This document shows, piece by piece, positions 16,241-24,967 of a DNA stretch of 64,000 nt. Source of the DNA: BS150m-G50 sp964501185 [NCBI: uncultured Bacteroidia bacterium] (lineage in GTDB: Bacteria > CAIWAD01 > BS150m-G50). The notes under the pieces are model-generated. The model saw only the letters and a list, made by a program, of their open reading frames with translations, ran no database searches and was not told where the DNA came from. Made by a program: the position numbers and the translations under genes. The stretch is from assembly GCA_964501185.1 (NCBI GenBank), contig CAZCRT010000018.1, positions 1-64,000 on the forward strand, given 5' to 3'. Position 1 is the first letter of the stretch, and each line of letters starts with the position of its first letter.

Positions 16241-17510
16241 CCGATTCGTCCGTTACGACTGTTTTCTCAACTTTGATTAAACCGGGGCGATGCCCCTCCA
16301 TGCTCAGTACAGTAAAGCGATAACCGGCTGATTCAAAGTAATTATCAACCTCTGGTACCTCACCGGCGATATCGAAAATGAATCCACCCAGAGTCTCATA
16401 GTCATCACTCTCTTCCAGGAGGTCCTCTTCAAACTCCTCATTCAGGTCTGAGATACTCAGACGGGCATCTATCAGATAGCTGTCATCACCCAACTTGCGA
16501 AAAAGTGTGCCCTCTGTATCAAACTCATCCTGGATCTCACCTACGATCTCCTCGATGATATCTTCCAGTGTTACGATACCGGCCGTTCCACCATATTCAT
16601 CAACGACGACTGCCATGTGAATCTTGTTCTGCTGGAATTCACGCAACAGGTCATCAATCTGCTTGCTGTCGGGTGTAAAATACGGGGTACGCAACGCTGC
16701 TTCCACAGAAAAGCTTGAAGTGTCCTTCAACAGGAAAGGGATGAGATCTTTGGCATAAAGCACCCCGACAATATCGTCCATATTTTCCCGGAAGACCGGA
16801 ATTCGGGAATGGCCATTACTGGTGACAACCGATACCAGCTCGTCGAAACTTGTTTTTTCATGGACTGCAACCACATCAATTCTGGGCACCATGATTTCTC
16901 TTACCTGGGTCTGGCCGAACTCAAAGATGGAGGAAATCATCTCCTTCTCTTCCTCCTCAAGTGCCCCCTGCTCTTCACCCACTTCCACCAGTGTTTTCAG
17001 TTCGCTTTCGGAGAGGTAAACACGCCCACGCTTGCCAACCTGTCTTACTACGCCACCCATCAGCATTTCGAGCAGTCGTACGACAGGCCACAACAGAAAC
17101 ATGAATAACCGTAGCGGTTCGATCGCTATCCGCGCGTAACGCAGGTGGTTTTTAACAGCAATTACTTTGGGTGTGATCTCACTCAGGATCAATATCACAA
17201 ATGTGACCAGAGCGATATCAATTACCAGAGCGAGCAGATGTGACAGGTGATGCTGAAGAATAATGACATGCGTCATCATAGCTGCAATAGTAGCGATGGC
17301 GATGTTAACCAGATTATTCCCCAGCAGGATAGTTATCAGTATGCGTTCCGGTTTGGACAGCAGGTCGGTAATACGCTGAGAAATTCTGTCGTTATCCTCT
17401 TTCAGCTTTTTCAATTCCAGCTGGTTTAAGCTGAAGAAGGCGGTTTCTGCACCACTGAAAAAAGCAGATAGTAACAGTAGTAACAGCAGAACAACACTTT
17501 GGGTAATCAT
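16224..17510 (-). CDS. CNNM/CBS-domain membrane protein (HlyC/CorC family)
   Basis: A 428-aa integral membrane protein. In order: an N-terminal CNNM (DUF21) domain of about 190 residues with four hydrophobic helices and the signature SAFFSGAETAFFSL, a pair of CBS domains beginning IMVPRIDVVAV and including GVLYAKDLIPFLL and DEYGGTAGIVTLEDIIEEIVG, and a C-terminal CorC/HlyC domain. Family members transport or regulate Mg2+ or other cations; older hemolysin labels are not well supported. The start overlaps the ybeY stop (TGATG), giving a phoH-pgpH-ybeY-CNNM run common in several phyla. CBS domains suggest control by adenine nucleotides. Confidence 0.93.
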   Translation of the reverse strand: MITQSVVLLLLLLLSAFFSGAETAFFSLNQLELKKLKEDNDRISQRITDLLSKPERILITILLGNNLVNIAIATIAAMMTHVIILQHHLSHLLALVIDIALVTFVILILSEITPKVIAVKNHLRYARIAIEPLRLFMFLLWPVVRLLEMLMGGVVRQVGKRGRVYLSESELKTLVEVGEEQGALEEEEKEMISSIFEFGQTQVREIMVPRIDVVAVHEKTSFDELVSVVTSNGHSRIPVFRENMDDIVGVLYAKDLIPFLLKDTSSFSVEAALRTPYFTPDSKQIDDLLREFQQNKIHMAVVVDEYGGTAGIVTLEDIIEEIVGEIQDEFDTEGTLFRKLGDDSYLIDARLSISDLNEEFEEDLLEESDDYETLGGFIFDIAGEVPEVDNYFESAGYRFTVLSMEGHRPGLIKVEKTVVTDESDEAGD

Positions 17511-17971
17511 CAGTGAATCATCCAGTTTCGAACTGTATTCATATTCTCGATTTCTGCCAGATGTTTATTCTCCCGTCGCCGCATCGCTCCACGCCGGGCA
17601 GGAGTATCATCGTTGAATCCTATCAGATGCAAAAGCCCATGTATCACAAGACGGGCCAGCTCGTTGTTGATTGTCACACCATATTCAGCAGCCTGTGATT
17701 CGGCCTGCTCCCGTGACACAAAAAGATCACCGTTCACCGCCTGTTCTTCATAAGGGAAAGCGATCACATCAGTTGGGCCGTCATGTTTCAGGAACTGCCC
17801 GTTAAGCCGCGCTATTTCTTCATTGTCGACAATCACGATAGTAACATCGTACTCCGGTACAGATTCTCCGGTCAGGACTGCACGGGCGATACGAGCCAGC
17901 AGTAACCGGTTCACCCGCCTGCCGGACTCATTATATGTCTCGATCTTCCTGTTGATATGTGATACAGTCAT
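17510..17971 (-). CDS. ybeY: Endoribonuclease YbeY (16S rRNA maturation)
   Basis: A single-strand-specific metallo-endoribonuclease needed for 16S rRNA 3' end processing and ribosome quality control. The 153-aa protein carries the metal motif HGLLHLIGFNDD near residue 110. The first two His ligands are present, but the third position is Asp where proteobacterial YbeY has His (GYDH), a state I know from Bacteroidetes homologues. The upstream TDVIAFPYEE segment is also typical. Start and stop overlap the neighbouring genes as TGATG, so translation is coupled. It clusters with phoH as in most bacteria. Confidence 0.93.
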   Translation of the reverse strand: MTVSHINRKIETYNESGRRVNRLLLARIARAVLTGESVPEYDVTIVIVDNEEIARLNGQFLKHDGPTDVIAFPYEEQAVNGDLFVSREQAESQAAEYGVTINNELARLVIHGLLHLIGFNDDTPARRGAMRRRENKHLAEIENMNTVRNWMIH

Positions 17972-20112
17972 CAGCTGGGTTCCTGCTCTTCCTCGACAGC
18001 AGCATTCACTTCTTTCTGAAGATCAATCAGTGTCTCAATAAAACTGTTACGTACACATCGCAAACCACGCATGGAAAGCACTGAGCCATCGAGCTGGCCG
18101 GTGGCAATTTTCGACTGAATTACGGTGTCAACACACTCCTCAATCTCTTCCGGTGTGGTCAGTTTCTTATTGAATACTGCTCCACCGACAGTATCTGCCA
18201 GCATGACAATGGATGATTCCTCGGTACGGGGAAGCTCTCCCGGATACCGGAATTCCACCAAATGTATATCCTCGGCAACAGCTTCAGCCTGAGCGCGTTT
18301 GAGCAGGTGATCGAGGCGATCGGTACCATGATGCTGTCTGATGATATCTACTATTTCACCTGGTAAATGATGCTGACGGGCGATAGCAACACCGGCCTGC
18401 ACATGTTTGCGAATCACCGGTGCCAGCTTGAGTGCCGGTAAATCAGCTATATCTGCACGGTTTTCACGGAAGCTCTCTCCACTCATGGATTTGCCCAGAT
18501 CCCGGAAGTAAGCACCAGCCCTGGTGAGTAGACAGTTCACACCTGCCCTTCTGGCTCCGGCTTCGGCCAGCCTGCCGATCTTCACAGTTTGCTGGAATGT
18601 GCCGGGAGCAGACAACGCCAGTTTACGCAGCAGTGGATGATCAAGTCTTCCCAGTTTGAGAAGTTGCAGGTCACTGGTGACACCGAAAATCAGTTTTAAC
18701 AACCAGAGTAGCATCAACGCCAGAACCGGGGTAGCGATGGCGTTCAGGACAGAGGTGAAAATCTCCTGCTCAATTACCGGAGTCAATGTAAAATTGGTCA
18801 GATTCAGACCGAGATTTGCAAATATAAAAGCCATCAGTACACCAAAGGATGTAGCCAGGAAACGGCTGTAATGCTGCAGGTTGCGTACTGTCCAGGCTGC
18901 CACGATTCCGGTAACAACAGCTACCAGCAGATAGGTGAAATCATTACCATAGATTGAACCGGCCAGCAGTGACATCAGTATCAGCAGGAAGAAAGCCACC
19001 CGCAGATCAAACATCAGTGTCAGTAAAACACCCAGCAGTGGGATTGGTGTGGCATAAACACCGAGACCGAATTCGAATTCCACTCGAACCACTGCCAGAA
19101 TCAGCAGCAGGACCAGAAGCAGTGCGGGCATATGACGCAGATTACTGAAAATTATTGGACGGAAGTTGTACAGGTAAACCGTCATCAAACCGACAAATAT
19201 AAGAGTCAACAGCAGGCGACCCAGTAACGACCAATCATCAGCACCATCATACTGCTGCCCTGTTGCCAGTTTCTCCCCCAGGCTTCGTAACTTGCTCATC
19301 GCTTCCGGGGTGATCCTCTGATGTCGATCGACAATCAGCTCACCGGAATGCACAAAACCACGGGCAATTGGTACCCTGCTGATCGCGTCCTCAACCAGCC
19401 TGTCTGTTTCCTCCTGATCGTAAGCGATGTTCGGCACAATCAGCTTGCGCAGAATTTCTACTCCGAGACTGAAACCCACCGGGTGCTCAAGCTGTGTGTA
19501 CTGTTTCTCCAATCGTTCCAGTATCTGACTGTTCAATGTCTCAAAACTGATAAGGCTCGAAGTCGGTACAACCCTTTCAATAGCACCATTGACGACATTG
19601 ATCTGACGATATTCTTCCAGGCGGTTCAGATCCTGTGAACTCACCAGGAATTGTCCGGATATGGATATCAGAACCCGCTCCAGCTGCGATTGCAGCAATC
19701 TCAGAGCGTCTGGATCCAGTTGTTCGATTCCGGTCAGATCCAGTTTCAGTGGTAACGAAGTAGGAGTGAGCTCAATGGTGGTGTCCAGCAACTGATCAAA
19801 CAGCAGCCCCATTGTCTCACGATAGAAATTTGTTAATGTATCCGGGGCACTGAAGATCGGATTGATCGACATCCGCACAGCCCCCCTGTCGCGCCGGAGT
19901 TGCGCATCATCCTTCAGCACTTCAAAGTCTATCGGTGCTTTTATTGCCTCCTGGCTGATATCCCCGACATGCAGGTCTGTATATTTGAAAGTGCGACCTG
20001 CCGGGTAAAAAAGCGACACGAGAACTGAGAAGATCAGTAGCAGAATCAGCTGCGAGTAGTTGTTCCGGACAAATCCACCAGTGGTGATGCAGCAGCTCTT
20101 AATCCATCCCAT
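17971..20112 (-). CDS. 7TM-HD family protein (PgpH-like) with degenerate HD site
   Basis: A 713-aa membrane protein with one N-terminal transmembrane helix, an extracytoplasmic 7TMR-HDED domain (HVGDISQEAIKAPIDFEV), seven transmembrane helices (about 305-490) and a cytoplasmic HD-type domain. Relatives such as PgpH hydrolyse cyclic di-AMP. The metal site is damaged here: the usual HH after APGTY/F is QQ (APGTFQQTV, near residue 500) and the HD pair is RD (AYFRDLGKS, near 534). Later His residues (RKHVQAG, RQHHLPGE, RQHHG) and the Asp of MLADTVGGAV remain. It may bind the nucleotide without cleaving it, which is inference. The start MGWIKS was chosen for its GGGAAG site and 14-bp overlap with phoH. 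Confidence 0.85.
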   Translation of the reverse strand: MGWIKSCCITTGGFVRNNYSQLILLLIFSVLVSLFYPAGRTFKYTDLHVGDISQEAIKAPIDFEVLKDDAQLRRDRGAVRMSINPIFSAPDTLTNFYRETMGLLFDQLLDTTIELTPTSLPLKLDLTGIEQLDPDALRLLQSQLERVLISISGQFLVSSQDLNRLEEYRQINVVNGAIERVVPTSSLISFETLNSQILERLEKQYTQLEHPVGFSLGVEILRKLIVPNIAYDQEETDRLVEDAISRVPIARGFVHSGELIVDRHQRITPEAMSKLRSLGEKLATGQQYDGADDWSLLGRLLLTLIFVGLMTVYLYNFRPIIFSNLRHMPALLLVLLLILAVVRVEFEFGLGVYATPIPLLGVLLTLMFDLRVAFFLLILMSLLAGSIYGNDFTYLLVAVVTGIVAAWTVRNLQHYSRFLATSFGVLMAFIFANLGLNLTNFTLTPVIEQEIFTSVLNAIATPVLALMLLWLLKLIFGVTSDLQLLKLGRLDHPLLRKLALSAPGTFQQTVKIGRLAEAGARRAGVNCLLTRAGAYFRDLGKSMSGESFRENRADIADLPALKLAPVIRKHVQAGVAIARQHHLPGEIVDIIRQHHGTDRLDHLLKRAQAEAVAEDIHLVEFRYPGELPRTEESSIVMLADTVGGAVFNKKLTTPEEIEECVDTVIQSKIATGQLDGSVLSMRGLRCVRNSFIETLIDLQKEVNAAVEEEQEPS

Positions 20113-21067
20113 TGTTCTTCCCGTCGGTTTTCTCATAAGCGGCGATAATATCACGAACCAGCCGGTGACGAACAACATCATCCCGCCCCAGAGTGACAAA
20201 GCCGATCCCCTCGATATCGCTGCATATGGAACGGGCTGTCAATAGTCCGCTGGCGATGCTGTTGGGGAGATCAACCTGTGTAACATCTCCGGTAATTATG
20301 GCATGTGATCCTTTCCCCAGCCGGGTCAGGAACATCTTCATCTGGTTGGAAGTGGTATTCTGAGCTTCGTCGAGAATTATAAATGCGTTATTCAATGTAC
20401 GGCCACGCATGTATCCCAATGGACAGATTTCAATGATATCACCGTCGAGCAGCCGCTTCATGCGGGCGCCCTCCAGCATATCGAACAAAGAATCATAGAG
20501 AGGGCGCAGGTAGGGATCGATTTTCATCTTCAGATCACCTGGCAGATACCCCAGATTTTCTCCTGCCTCTACAGCCGGGCGGGACAGTATCACCCGTTCC
20601 ACCTCACGATTGAGCAGTCGTTGCAGCGCGATGGCAACCGCGATGTAGGTTTTACCCGTACCTGCAGGGCCGATAGCAAAGGTGATATCCTTGCTCTGAG
20701 CGGTGCGATAGAGTTCTTCCTGACCTCGTGTTTTACAACGAATCTGACTTTTGGGAGTCTGCAGAATGCTGGAAAGCTGTTCGTACTGAGGACTTCCGTT
20801 AAGCATCATGGCGCTTCTGATCAGCTCCATGTCTTCCCGATCCAGTTTGCCATTCAGTCGAACAGCAGACAGACACTCCCGCAGAAATGCAGGGAGTTTA
20901 TCAGCGTGCTTCTCGCAACTTAAGAGGCGGAGCTCATGGTCACGAAGAACTATTCTGGCCTGGAAGAGGTCCTGTATGTACTGAAGATTAATGTCACCCG
21001 CCCCGAGTAGTACAGCCGGATCTACCGAGCTGGGGAGCGGGACGATACTATCGTCATCAAATTCCAT
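20099..21067 (-). CDS. phoH: PhoH-like ATPase
   Basis: A cytoplasmic P-loop NTPase related to the helicase superfamily I core; PhoH-like proteins are linked to RNA metabolism and are nearly always beside ybeY. The 322-aa protein has an N-terminal RNA/KH-like region, Walker A AIGPAGTGKTYIAVA near residue 136, the signature RPAVEAGENLGYLPGDLKMKI, Walker B AFIILDEAQNTT, and sensor segment HAIITGDVTQVDLP. The ATG has only a modest GGGA site. It is the first gene of the phoH, 7TM-HD, ybeY, CNNM operon and overlaps the next gene by 14 bp. Confidence 0.95.
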   Translation of the reverse strand: MEFDDDSIVPLPSSVDPAVLLGAGDINLQYIQDLFQARIVLRDHELRLLSCEKHADKLPAFLRECLSAVRLNGKLDREDMELIRSAMMLNGSPQYEQLSSILQTPKSQIRCKTRGQEELYRTAQSKDITFAIGPAGTGKTYIAVAIALQRLLNREVERVILSRPAVEAGENLGYLPGDLKMKIDPYLRPLYDSLFDMLEGARMKRLLDGDIIEICPLGYMRGRTLNNAFIILDEAQNTTSNQMKMFLTRLGKGSHAIITGDVTQVDLPNSIASGLLTARSICSDIEGIGFVTLGRDDVVRHRLVRDIIAAYEKTDGKNNGMD

Positions 21068-21127
21068 CTGTGTCCCGATCAGCGGTTAACCTGTCATCAG
21101 ACATAACAGGTTAAAAACGCTGCTGGC

Positions 21128-21397
21128 CTACTGGCCGGCTTTTTTAAGAACTTCATCCCTGGTGTTGGCAACTTCTTCCAACTCAGCCTGCTTGGCCTGA
21201 AGCTCAGCCTCTAACCGTGCCAGCTCGGCACGTCTGGCTTCCAATTCCTGCTCAGCACCTTCAGCGGCAGCTTTCTGCTCGGCCAGTTGTTTCAGATCAT
21301 CATCCTTGGCGTACTTGGTACAGGCAGTCAGGTTGAGCAGTGAAAGCAGAAACAGTCCGGTCAGAATTGTTACGAAGGTCTTTTTGGCAGTGCGCAT
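21128..21397 (-). CDS. Small coiled-coil lipoprotein
   Basis: An 89-aa predicted lipoprotein. The signal peptide FVTILTGLFLLSLLNLTAC ends in lipobox LTAC, giving a mature lipidated Cys followed by a charged stretch and one long Glu/Ala/Leu-rich helix (about 35-85) with heptad character. The start MRTAKK is fixed by a strong AGGAGG seven bases upstream; an upstream in-frame ATG has no ribosome site. The layout resembles Lpp-like or other periplasmic tether and spacer lipoproteins, but no specific family is recognised. It stands alone between aspS and phoH, with about 190 bp upstream. Confidence 0.8.
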   Translation of the reverse strand: MRTAKKTFVTILTGLFLLSLLNLTACTKYAKDDDLKQLAEQKAAAEGAEQELEARRAELARLEAELQAKQAELEEVANTRDEVLKKAGQ

Positions 21398-21587
21398 CGG
21401 TTCCTCCTGGAATATAGCCTTCCGAACAGTAAGGATCGGAAAAGCAGAATTGAATCGTTTAATGGTCAATCATAAGTGACTCCTGACACTTGCGACAGGA
21501 AGCCATGCGTTATCTAATGGAGTAATTAACAAAGTCCGGAACAGTCAGTCAAGATTTTCAACATCTATAATATCCTGCGATAAATGT

Positions 21588-23387
21588 TTAGTCTACTCCT
21601 TCACCAGCTTTATCGCTATCATCACCCGCTGCCGGTTGGATTGTGCGAATATGCAGTTCCTCCAGTTGCTGTGGGCTTACAGTGGAGGGTGAGTCGTCCA
21701 TCAGTGAATAGGCAGCGTTTGTCTTCGGGAAAGCAATCACATTCTTGATGTTTTCCTCACCGGTAAGCAGCATAACCAGCCGGTCGAAACCGAAAGCGAT
21801 ACCACCGTGGGGTGGAACACCATAATCAAACGCCTTCAGCAGGAATCCGAACTTGGCTTCCGCCTCCTCCCTGCCAATCTGCAGCAGGTTGAAAACCCGC
21901 TCCTGCATCTCACGATCCGAGATTCTGATTGAACCTCCGGCAACTTCGTAACCGTCGATTACCAGGTCATAAGCCCGCGAATGCAGTTCTGCCAGCGGTA
22001 CATCCTGTTCCAGCTCGCTCAGATCAGGTTGTGTGAATGGATGATGAGCGGCAACGAGACGCTCTTCTTCCTCGGAATAGTCAAACATCGGGAAGTCCAC
22101 TACCCAGGTGATTGCCGGACGGGATCGATCGATCATGTCGTAATCGGTAGCGAATTTCACCCGCAGATGCCCCAGCACTTTTTCTGCCAGCGCCTTTTCA
22201 CCTGCGCCCAGAACCAACAGATCACCCTCGAGAGCTTCAAAACGCTCAACAACTTTCTGCAGCGGCTCCGGTCCGGTGAACTTGGAGATGCTGGAAACCG
22301 GCCCTTCCGCGGTCACCTTGATGACCGTTACACCGGGGACACCGAGATGTTTCACATAGTCGTTAAGCGCATCCAGTTTCTTGCGGGAGAACCCCTCAGC
22401 AGCACCCGGCACCCGGATACCACGTATCACACCGTCACCTTCCAGAATCTTTTCAAACACGCCAAAACCGCAACCCTGGAAAATATCAGAGAGCTCCACG
22501 ATTTCCATACCGAAGCGCAGGTCCGGTTTATCGCTCCCGAACCGCTCCATTGCCTCCTCCCATGAAATGCGGGGAAACGGTGTGGTGATCTCTATCTGCA
22601 GGATATCACGATAGACCTGCTGCACCAGCCCTTCCACCAGGCTGAAAACATCATCCTCCTCGACGAACGACATCTCGATATCAATCTGGGTGAATTCCGG
22701 CTGCCGGTCACTGCGCAGATCCTCGTCCCGGAAACACTTGACGATCTGAAAATAGCGATCCATGCCAGCTACCATCAGCAGCTGCTTGTATGTTTGAGGG
22801 GATTGTGGCAAAGCGTAGAAATGCTCCGGATGAATACGGCTGGGAACCAGATAGTCGCGGGCACCCTCAGGAGTTGATTTCATCAGGATCGGTGTTTCAA
22901 TCTCCAGAAACTGCTGTGCGCTGAGATAATTGCGGGCAGTCATTGCCAGCTGATGACGAACTTTCATGTTATGCAGCATCAAGGGGCGCCGCAGATCGAG
23001 ATAGCGATACTTGAGACGAGCCTCTTCGGAGATCTCCTCCTCGTCACGAATCATGAAAGGCAGCGGACGGGCGCGATTGTAGAGCTTGAGCGCGGTGACC
23101 CGCACTTCGATTTCACCGGTCGGCATATCGGGATTGGACTGCCCTTCCGGACGGGAACGCACTTCGCCCTCAACCTGCAGTACATCCTCCATGTGCAGGG
23201 TAGCGGCCAGTTCATGCAGCTCGCTGGTTTCCGGTTCCACCACGACCTGTGTAACACCGTACCGGTCACGCAGATTGATAAAGATCAGCCCCCCAAGGTC
23301 ACGATTGCGGGTTATCCAGCCAGCCAGTTTGACACTGCGTCCGATATCATCCGCACGCAGTTGACCACAATTTTCACTTCTCAGCAT
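21588..23387 (-). CDS. aspS: Aspartyl-tRNA synthetase
   Basis: A class II synthetase that charges tRNA-Asp in the cytoplasm. The 599-aa protein is bacterial type: an N-terminal OB-fold anticodon-binding domain (AGWITRNRDLGGLIFINLRD), the catalytic core with motif 2 (FRDEDLRSDRQPEFTQID), the bacterial-specific GAD insertion domain (about 290-420), and motif 3 GIAFGFDRLVMLL near the C-terminus. The start MLRSENCGQ matches the family N-terminus and has GGGGAT upstream; the open frame extends 66 codons further but without similarity. Whether it also charges tRNA-Asn cannot be told from the sequence. A paired inverted motif lies about 70-120 bp upstream. Confidence 0.96.
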   Translation of the reverse strand: MLRSENCGQLRADDIGRSVKLAGWITRNRDLGGLIFINLRDRYGVTQVVVEPETSELHELAATLHMEDVLQVEGEVRSRPEGQSNPDMPTGEIEVRVTALKLYNRARPLPFMIRDEEEISEEARLKYRYLDLRRPLMLHNMKVRHQLAMTARNYLSAQQFLEIETPILMKSTPEGARDYLVPSRIHPEHFYALPQSPQTYKQLLMVAGMDRYFQIVKCFRDEDLRSDRQPEFTQIDIEMSFVEEDDVFSLVEGLVQQVYRDILQIEITTPFPRISWEEAMERFGSDKPDLRFGMEIVELSDIFQGCGFGVFEKILEGDGVIRGIRVPGAAEGFSRKKLDALNDYVKHLGVPGVTVIKVTAEGPVSSISKFTGPEPLQKVVERFEALEGDLLVLGAGEKALAEKVLGHLRVKFATDYDMIDRSRPAITWVVDFPMFDYSEEEERLVAAHHPFTQPDLSELEQDVPLAELHSRAYDLVIDGYEVAGGSIRISDREMQERVFNLLQIGREEAEAKFGFLLKAFDYGVPPHGGIAFGFDRLVMLLTGEENIKNVIAFPKTNAAYSLMDDSPSTVSPQQLEELHIRTIQPAAGDDSDKAGEGVD

Positions 23388-23454
23388 TTTATCCCCGCAA
23401 TTGCGATTCTCGAAAGGAATCTCTTTTTGTAAACAACCATTTATGAATCGCTTA

Positions 23455-23509
23455 ATAGTATTTCCTGATACCGATAAAGCGAGTAGTACATTCTTAGTGG
23501 AAATACTAT
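23455..23509. repeat. Paired inverted motif upstream of aspS
   Basis: ATAGTATTTCC (23455-23465) and its exact complement GGAAATACTAT (23499-23509) are separated by 33 bp. The pair lies 68-122 bp upstream of the aspS ATG. The same motif pair, with a 34-bp gap, recurs upstream of the CvpA-like gene at 24087-24140. Either a binding site for a looping regulator or a repeat family is possible. Confidence 0.5.
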
Positions 23510-23562
23510 AACATTTTAATCTAATCCAAAACCGATTATGCAGTGTCCGGAAACGCTGATCG

Positions 23563-24024
23563 CTACAATCCCAGCCAGGGTGCAATCATTGCCGCCGGCC
23601 AGTCCAGCAGCTGCAGCAACAGCGATCTGTTCAACAGCAGTTGCAGTTGATTATCGTCGTTCAACAGACGCGACAACAGCAGAAATATCAGCAGCAGTAC
23701 CACCCATTTGAACAGGCCTGCCACCAGTCCCTGCAGACCCGGCTGCTCTTGCGGCTGCCTGCGGTTCTTTTTAGCCTGCCAGTATTCCAGCAGTAAACCG
23801 ATCAGCAGTGTAAAGATGAGGAAAATCACCAGCAACAGGGTGAGCTTGATCAGAGGGGACCAGTCTGTCATCAGGTTCAGCAGTAAACTGCGCCAGATTA
23901 ATCCTGCAGCGCCCATGGCAACAATCATGACACCCAGCTGTTTCCAGGAGGTGGCTCCACGTCGATACCCTTCCCAGCAGTACCACCCGAGCCAGAGTAA
24001 AAGCAGCCAGTCAATCCAGTGCAT
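23563..24024 (-). CDS. CvpA-like membrane protein
   Basis: A 153-aa hydrophobic protein with four predicted transmembrane segments (WIDWLLLLWLGWYCWEGYRRG at the start, then about 27-45, 52-75 and 100-118). The opening WIDW...GYRRG pattern, a transmembrane start followed by a Gly-Arg loop and LGV strand, is what CvpA/colicin V production family proteins show. The family's exact role is unknown, with membrane and envelope stress functions reported. The start MHWIDW is chosen because the protein similarity begins there; an ATG 75 bp upstream lies next to an inverted repeat and adds a non-membrane leader. Confidence 0.6.
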   Translation of the reverse strand: MHWIDWLLLLWLGWYCWEGYRRGATSWKQLGVMIVAMGAAGLIWRSLLLNLMTDWSPLIKLTLLLVIFLIFTLLIGLLLEYWQAKKNRRQPQEQPGLQGLVAGLFKWVVLLLIFLLLSRLLNDDNQLQLLLNRSLLLQLLDWPAAMIAPWLGL

Positions 24025-24086
24025 GTTTTTCGAACCGTTTGTTGATCTTGTAAAAACAAAAATGGCGGCCAAAAAATACCGCCTGA

Positions 24087-24140
24087 TAGTATTTCCCAAA
24101 GAGAATTGACGGTGAAGATTTTCACTTCAGGGAAATACTA
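24087..24140. repeat. Paired inverted motif upstream of the CvpA-like gene
   Basis: TAGTATTTCCC (24087-24097) and GGGAAATACTA (24130-24140) form a perfect 11-bp inverted repeat with a 32-bp gap. It repeats the core of the element at 23455-23509, and lies 63-116 bp upstream of its gene, about the same distance as the first copy from aspS. The internal sequences of the two elements are unrelated, so only the arms are conserved. Confidence 0.5.
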
Positions 24141-24193
24141 AAAGCGATTCACCTGTACTGTTTTCAGAAGACAATTCTATCAGGAATCGCTAT

Positions 24194-24221
24194 ATATAGA
24201 AAACCCCCCGCAGAGGGGGGG
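24194..24221 (-). terminator. Rho-independent terminator of rpsU
   Basis: Read on the minus strand: CCCCCC, loop TCTGC, GGGGGG, then TTTTCTATAT. The stem starts within 10 bp of the rpsU stop. A strong intrinsic terminator. Confidence 0.9.
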
Positions 24222-24226
24222 CTTCC

Positions 24227-24424
24227 TTAGCGATTCATCAATCTATTGAGCTTACGGTACTTCCGGCGTGCCGCGTTGTCCTGGCGCTTTTTTGTCTCTG
24301 AAGGTTTCTCAAAACGCTGGTGCTTGCGGTATTCAGCCATCAGCCCGGCTTTTTCGCAGGATTTAGTGAAGCGTCGAAATGCTCTCTCGAAGGTTTCCCC
24401 TTCGCGAATACGAATATATGGCAA
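24227..24424 (-). CDS. rpsU: 30S ribosomal protein bS21
   Basis: A small basic protein of the 30S subunit near the anti-Shine-Dalgarno end of 16S rRNA. The 65-aa chain shows the family pattern: PYIRIREGETFERAFRRF, then KSCEKAGLMAEYRKH, FEKPSETKKR and an Arg/Lys-rich tail. A TTG start at 24424 is preferred, because GGGAGG lies eight bases upstream and bS21 proteins begin Met-Pro; a GTG nine bases earlier would overlap the ribosome site. It is a monocistronic gene closed by a strong terminator, divergent from the holo-ACP-synthase-like gene. Confidence 0.95.
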   Translation of the reverse strand: MPYIRIREGETFERAFRRFTKSCEKAGLMAEYRKHQRFEKPSETKKRQDNAARRKYRKLNRLMNR

Positions 24425-24528
24425 GTAAAACACCTCCCTTCAAAAAAGTTTAGACATAGTATTTAGCTGGCATATGGGTCGGAAGCAAGCAAAAAGTTAT
24501 TGCTATACTGAACAATTGCTGAAGGGGG

Positions 24529-24966
24529 ATGAGTATCACAATTCCAGTGTTATTTAGATTCGGGATGTGTACTCTGAAAAGAGGTGTGACAGAGCGAAAG
24601 GAACAGGGTATCAGAACAATTGGCATCGGCATCGATATTGAGACAATCTCCCGTTTCGGCCGGTTGAAAAGACCGGAGGCTTTCTTCATACGGTTCTTTG
24701 CAGCCGCAGAAAGAGACCTGCTGGAACACTCTGATAACCGGATGAAGCTGTCCGCTGTGATGTGGGTGGTGAAGGAGGCGGTGATCAAAGCGCTCTGGCA
24801 ACAGGTGCAACTGCTGCCGAGTCGCATCGAGGTGTTGCCTGATGGTAATGCTGTTCAGGTGGCAGTCCACCATGAAGGGGTGCCCGGGGATTTGCAGATC
24901 AGTGTAGAGGTTACTTATCCTGATGATCAGGTGATGGCGGTGGTACGGGTAGGGAAAGAAGAATAA
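24529..24966 (+). CDS. Holo-ACP synthase-like phosphopantetheinyl transferase
   Basis: Probably transfers 4'-phosphopantetheine from CoA to an acyl carrier protein. The 145-aa frame contains the AcpS signature GIGIDIETISRF (Asp as Mg2+ ligand), the FFAAAERDLLEH segment corresponding to FTxxE, and the second signature WVVKEAVIKAL with the metal-binding Glu. The C-terminal part is a short alpha/beta tail as in AcpS. The start is uncertain. The ATG at 24529 directly abuts AAGGGGG, an ATG at 24565 and a GTG at 24586 are alternatives, and family similarity only begins near 24607. It is one of two plus-strand genes in the window, divergent from rpsU. Confidence 0.8.
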   Translation: MSITIPVLFRFGMCTLKRGVTERKEQGIRTIGIGIDIETISRFGRLKRPEAFFIRFFAAAERDLLEHSDNRMKLSAVMWVVKEAVIKALWQQVQLLPSRIEVLPDGNAVQVAVHHEGVPGDLQISVEVTYPDDQVMAVVRVGKEE

Positions 24967-24967
24967 T

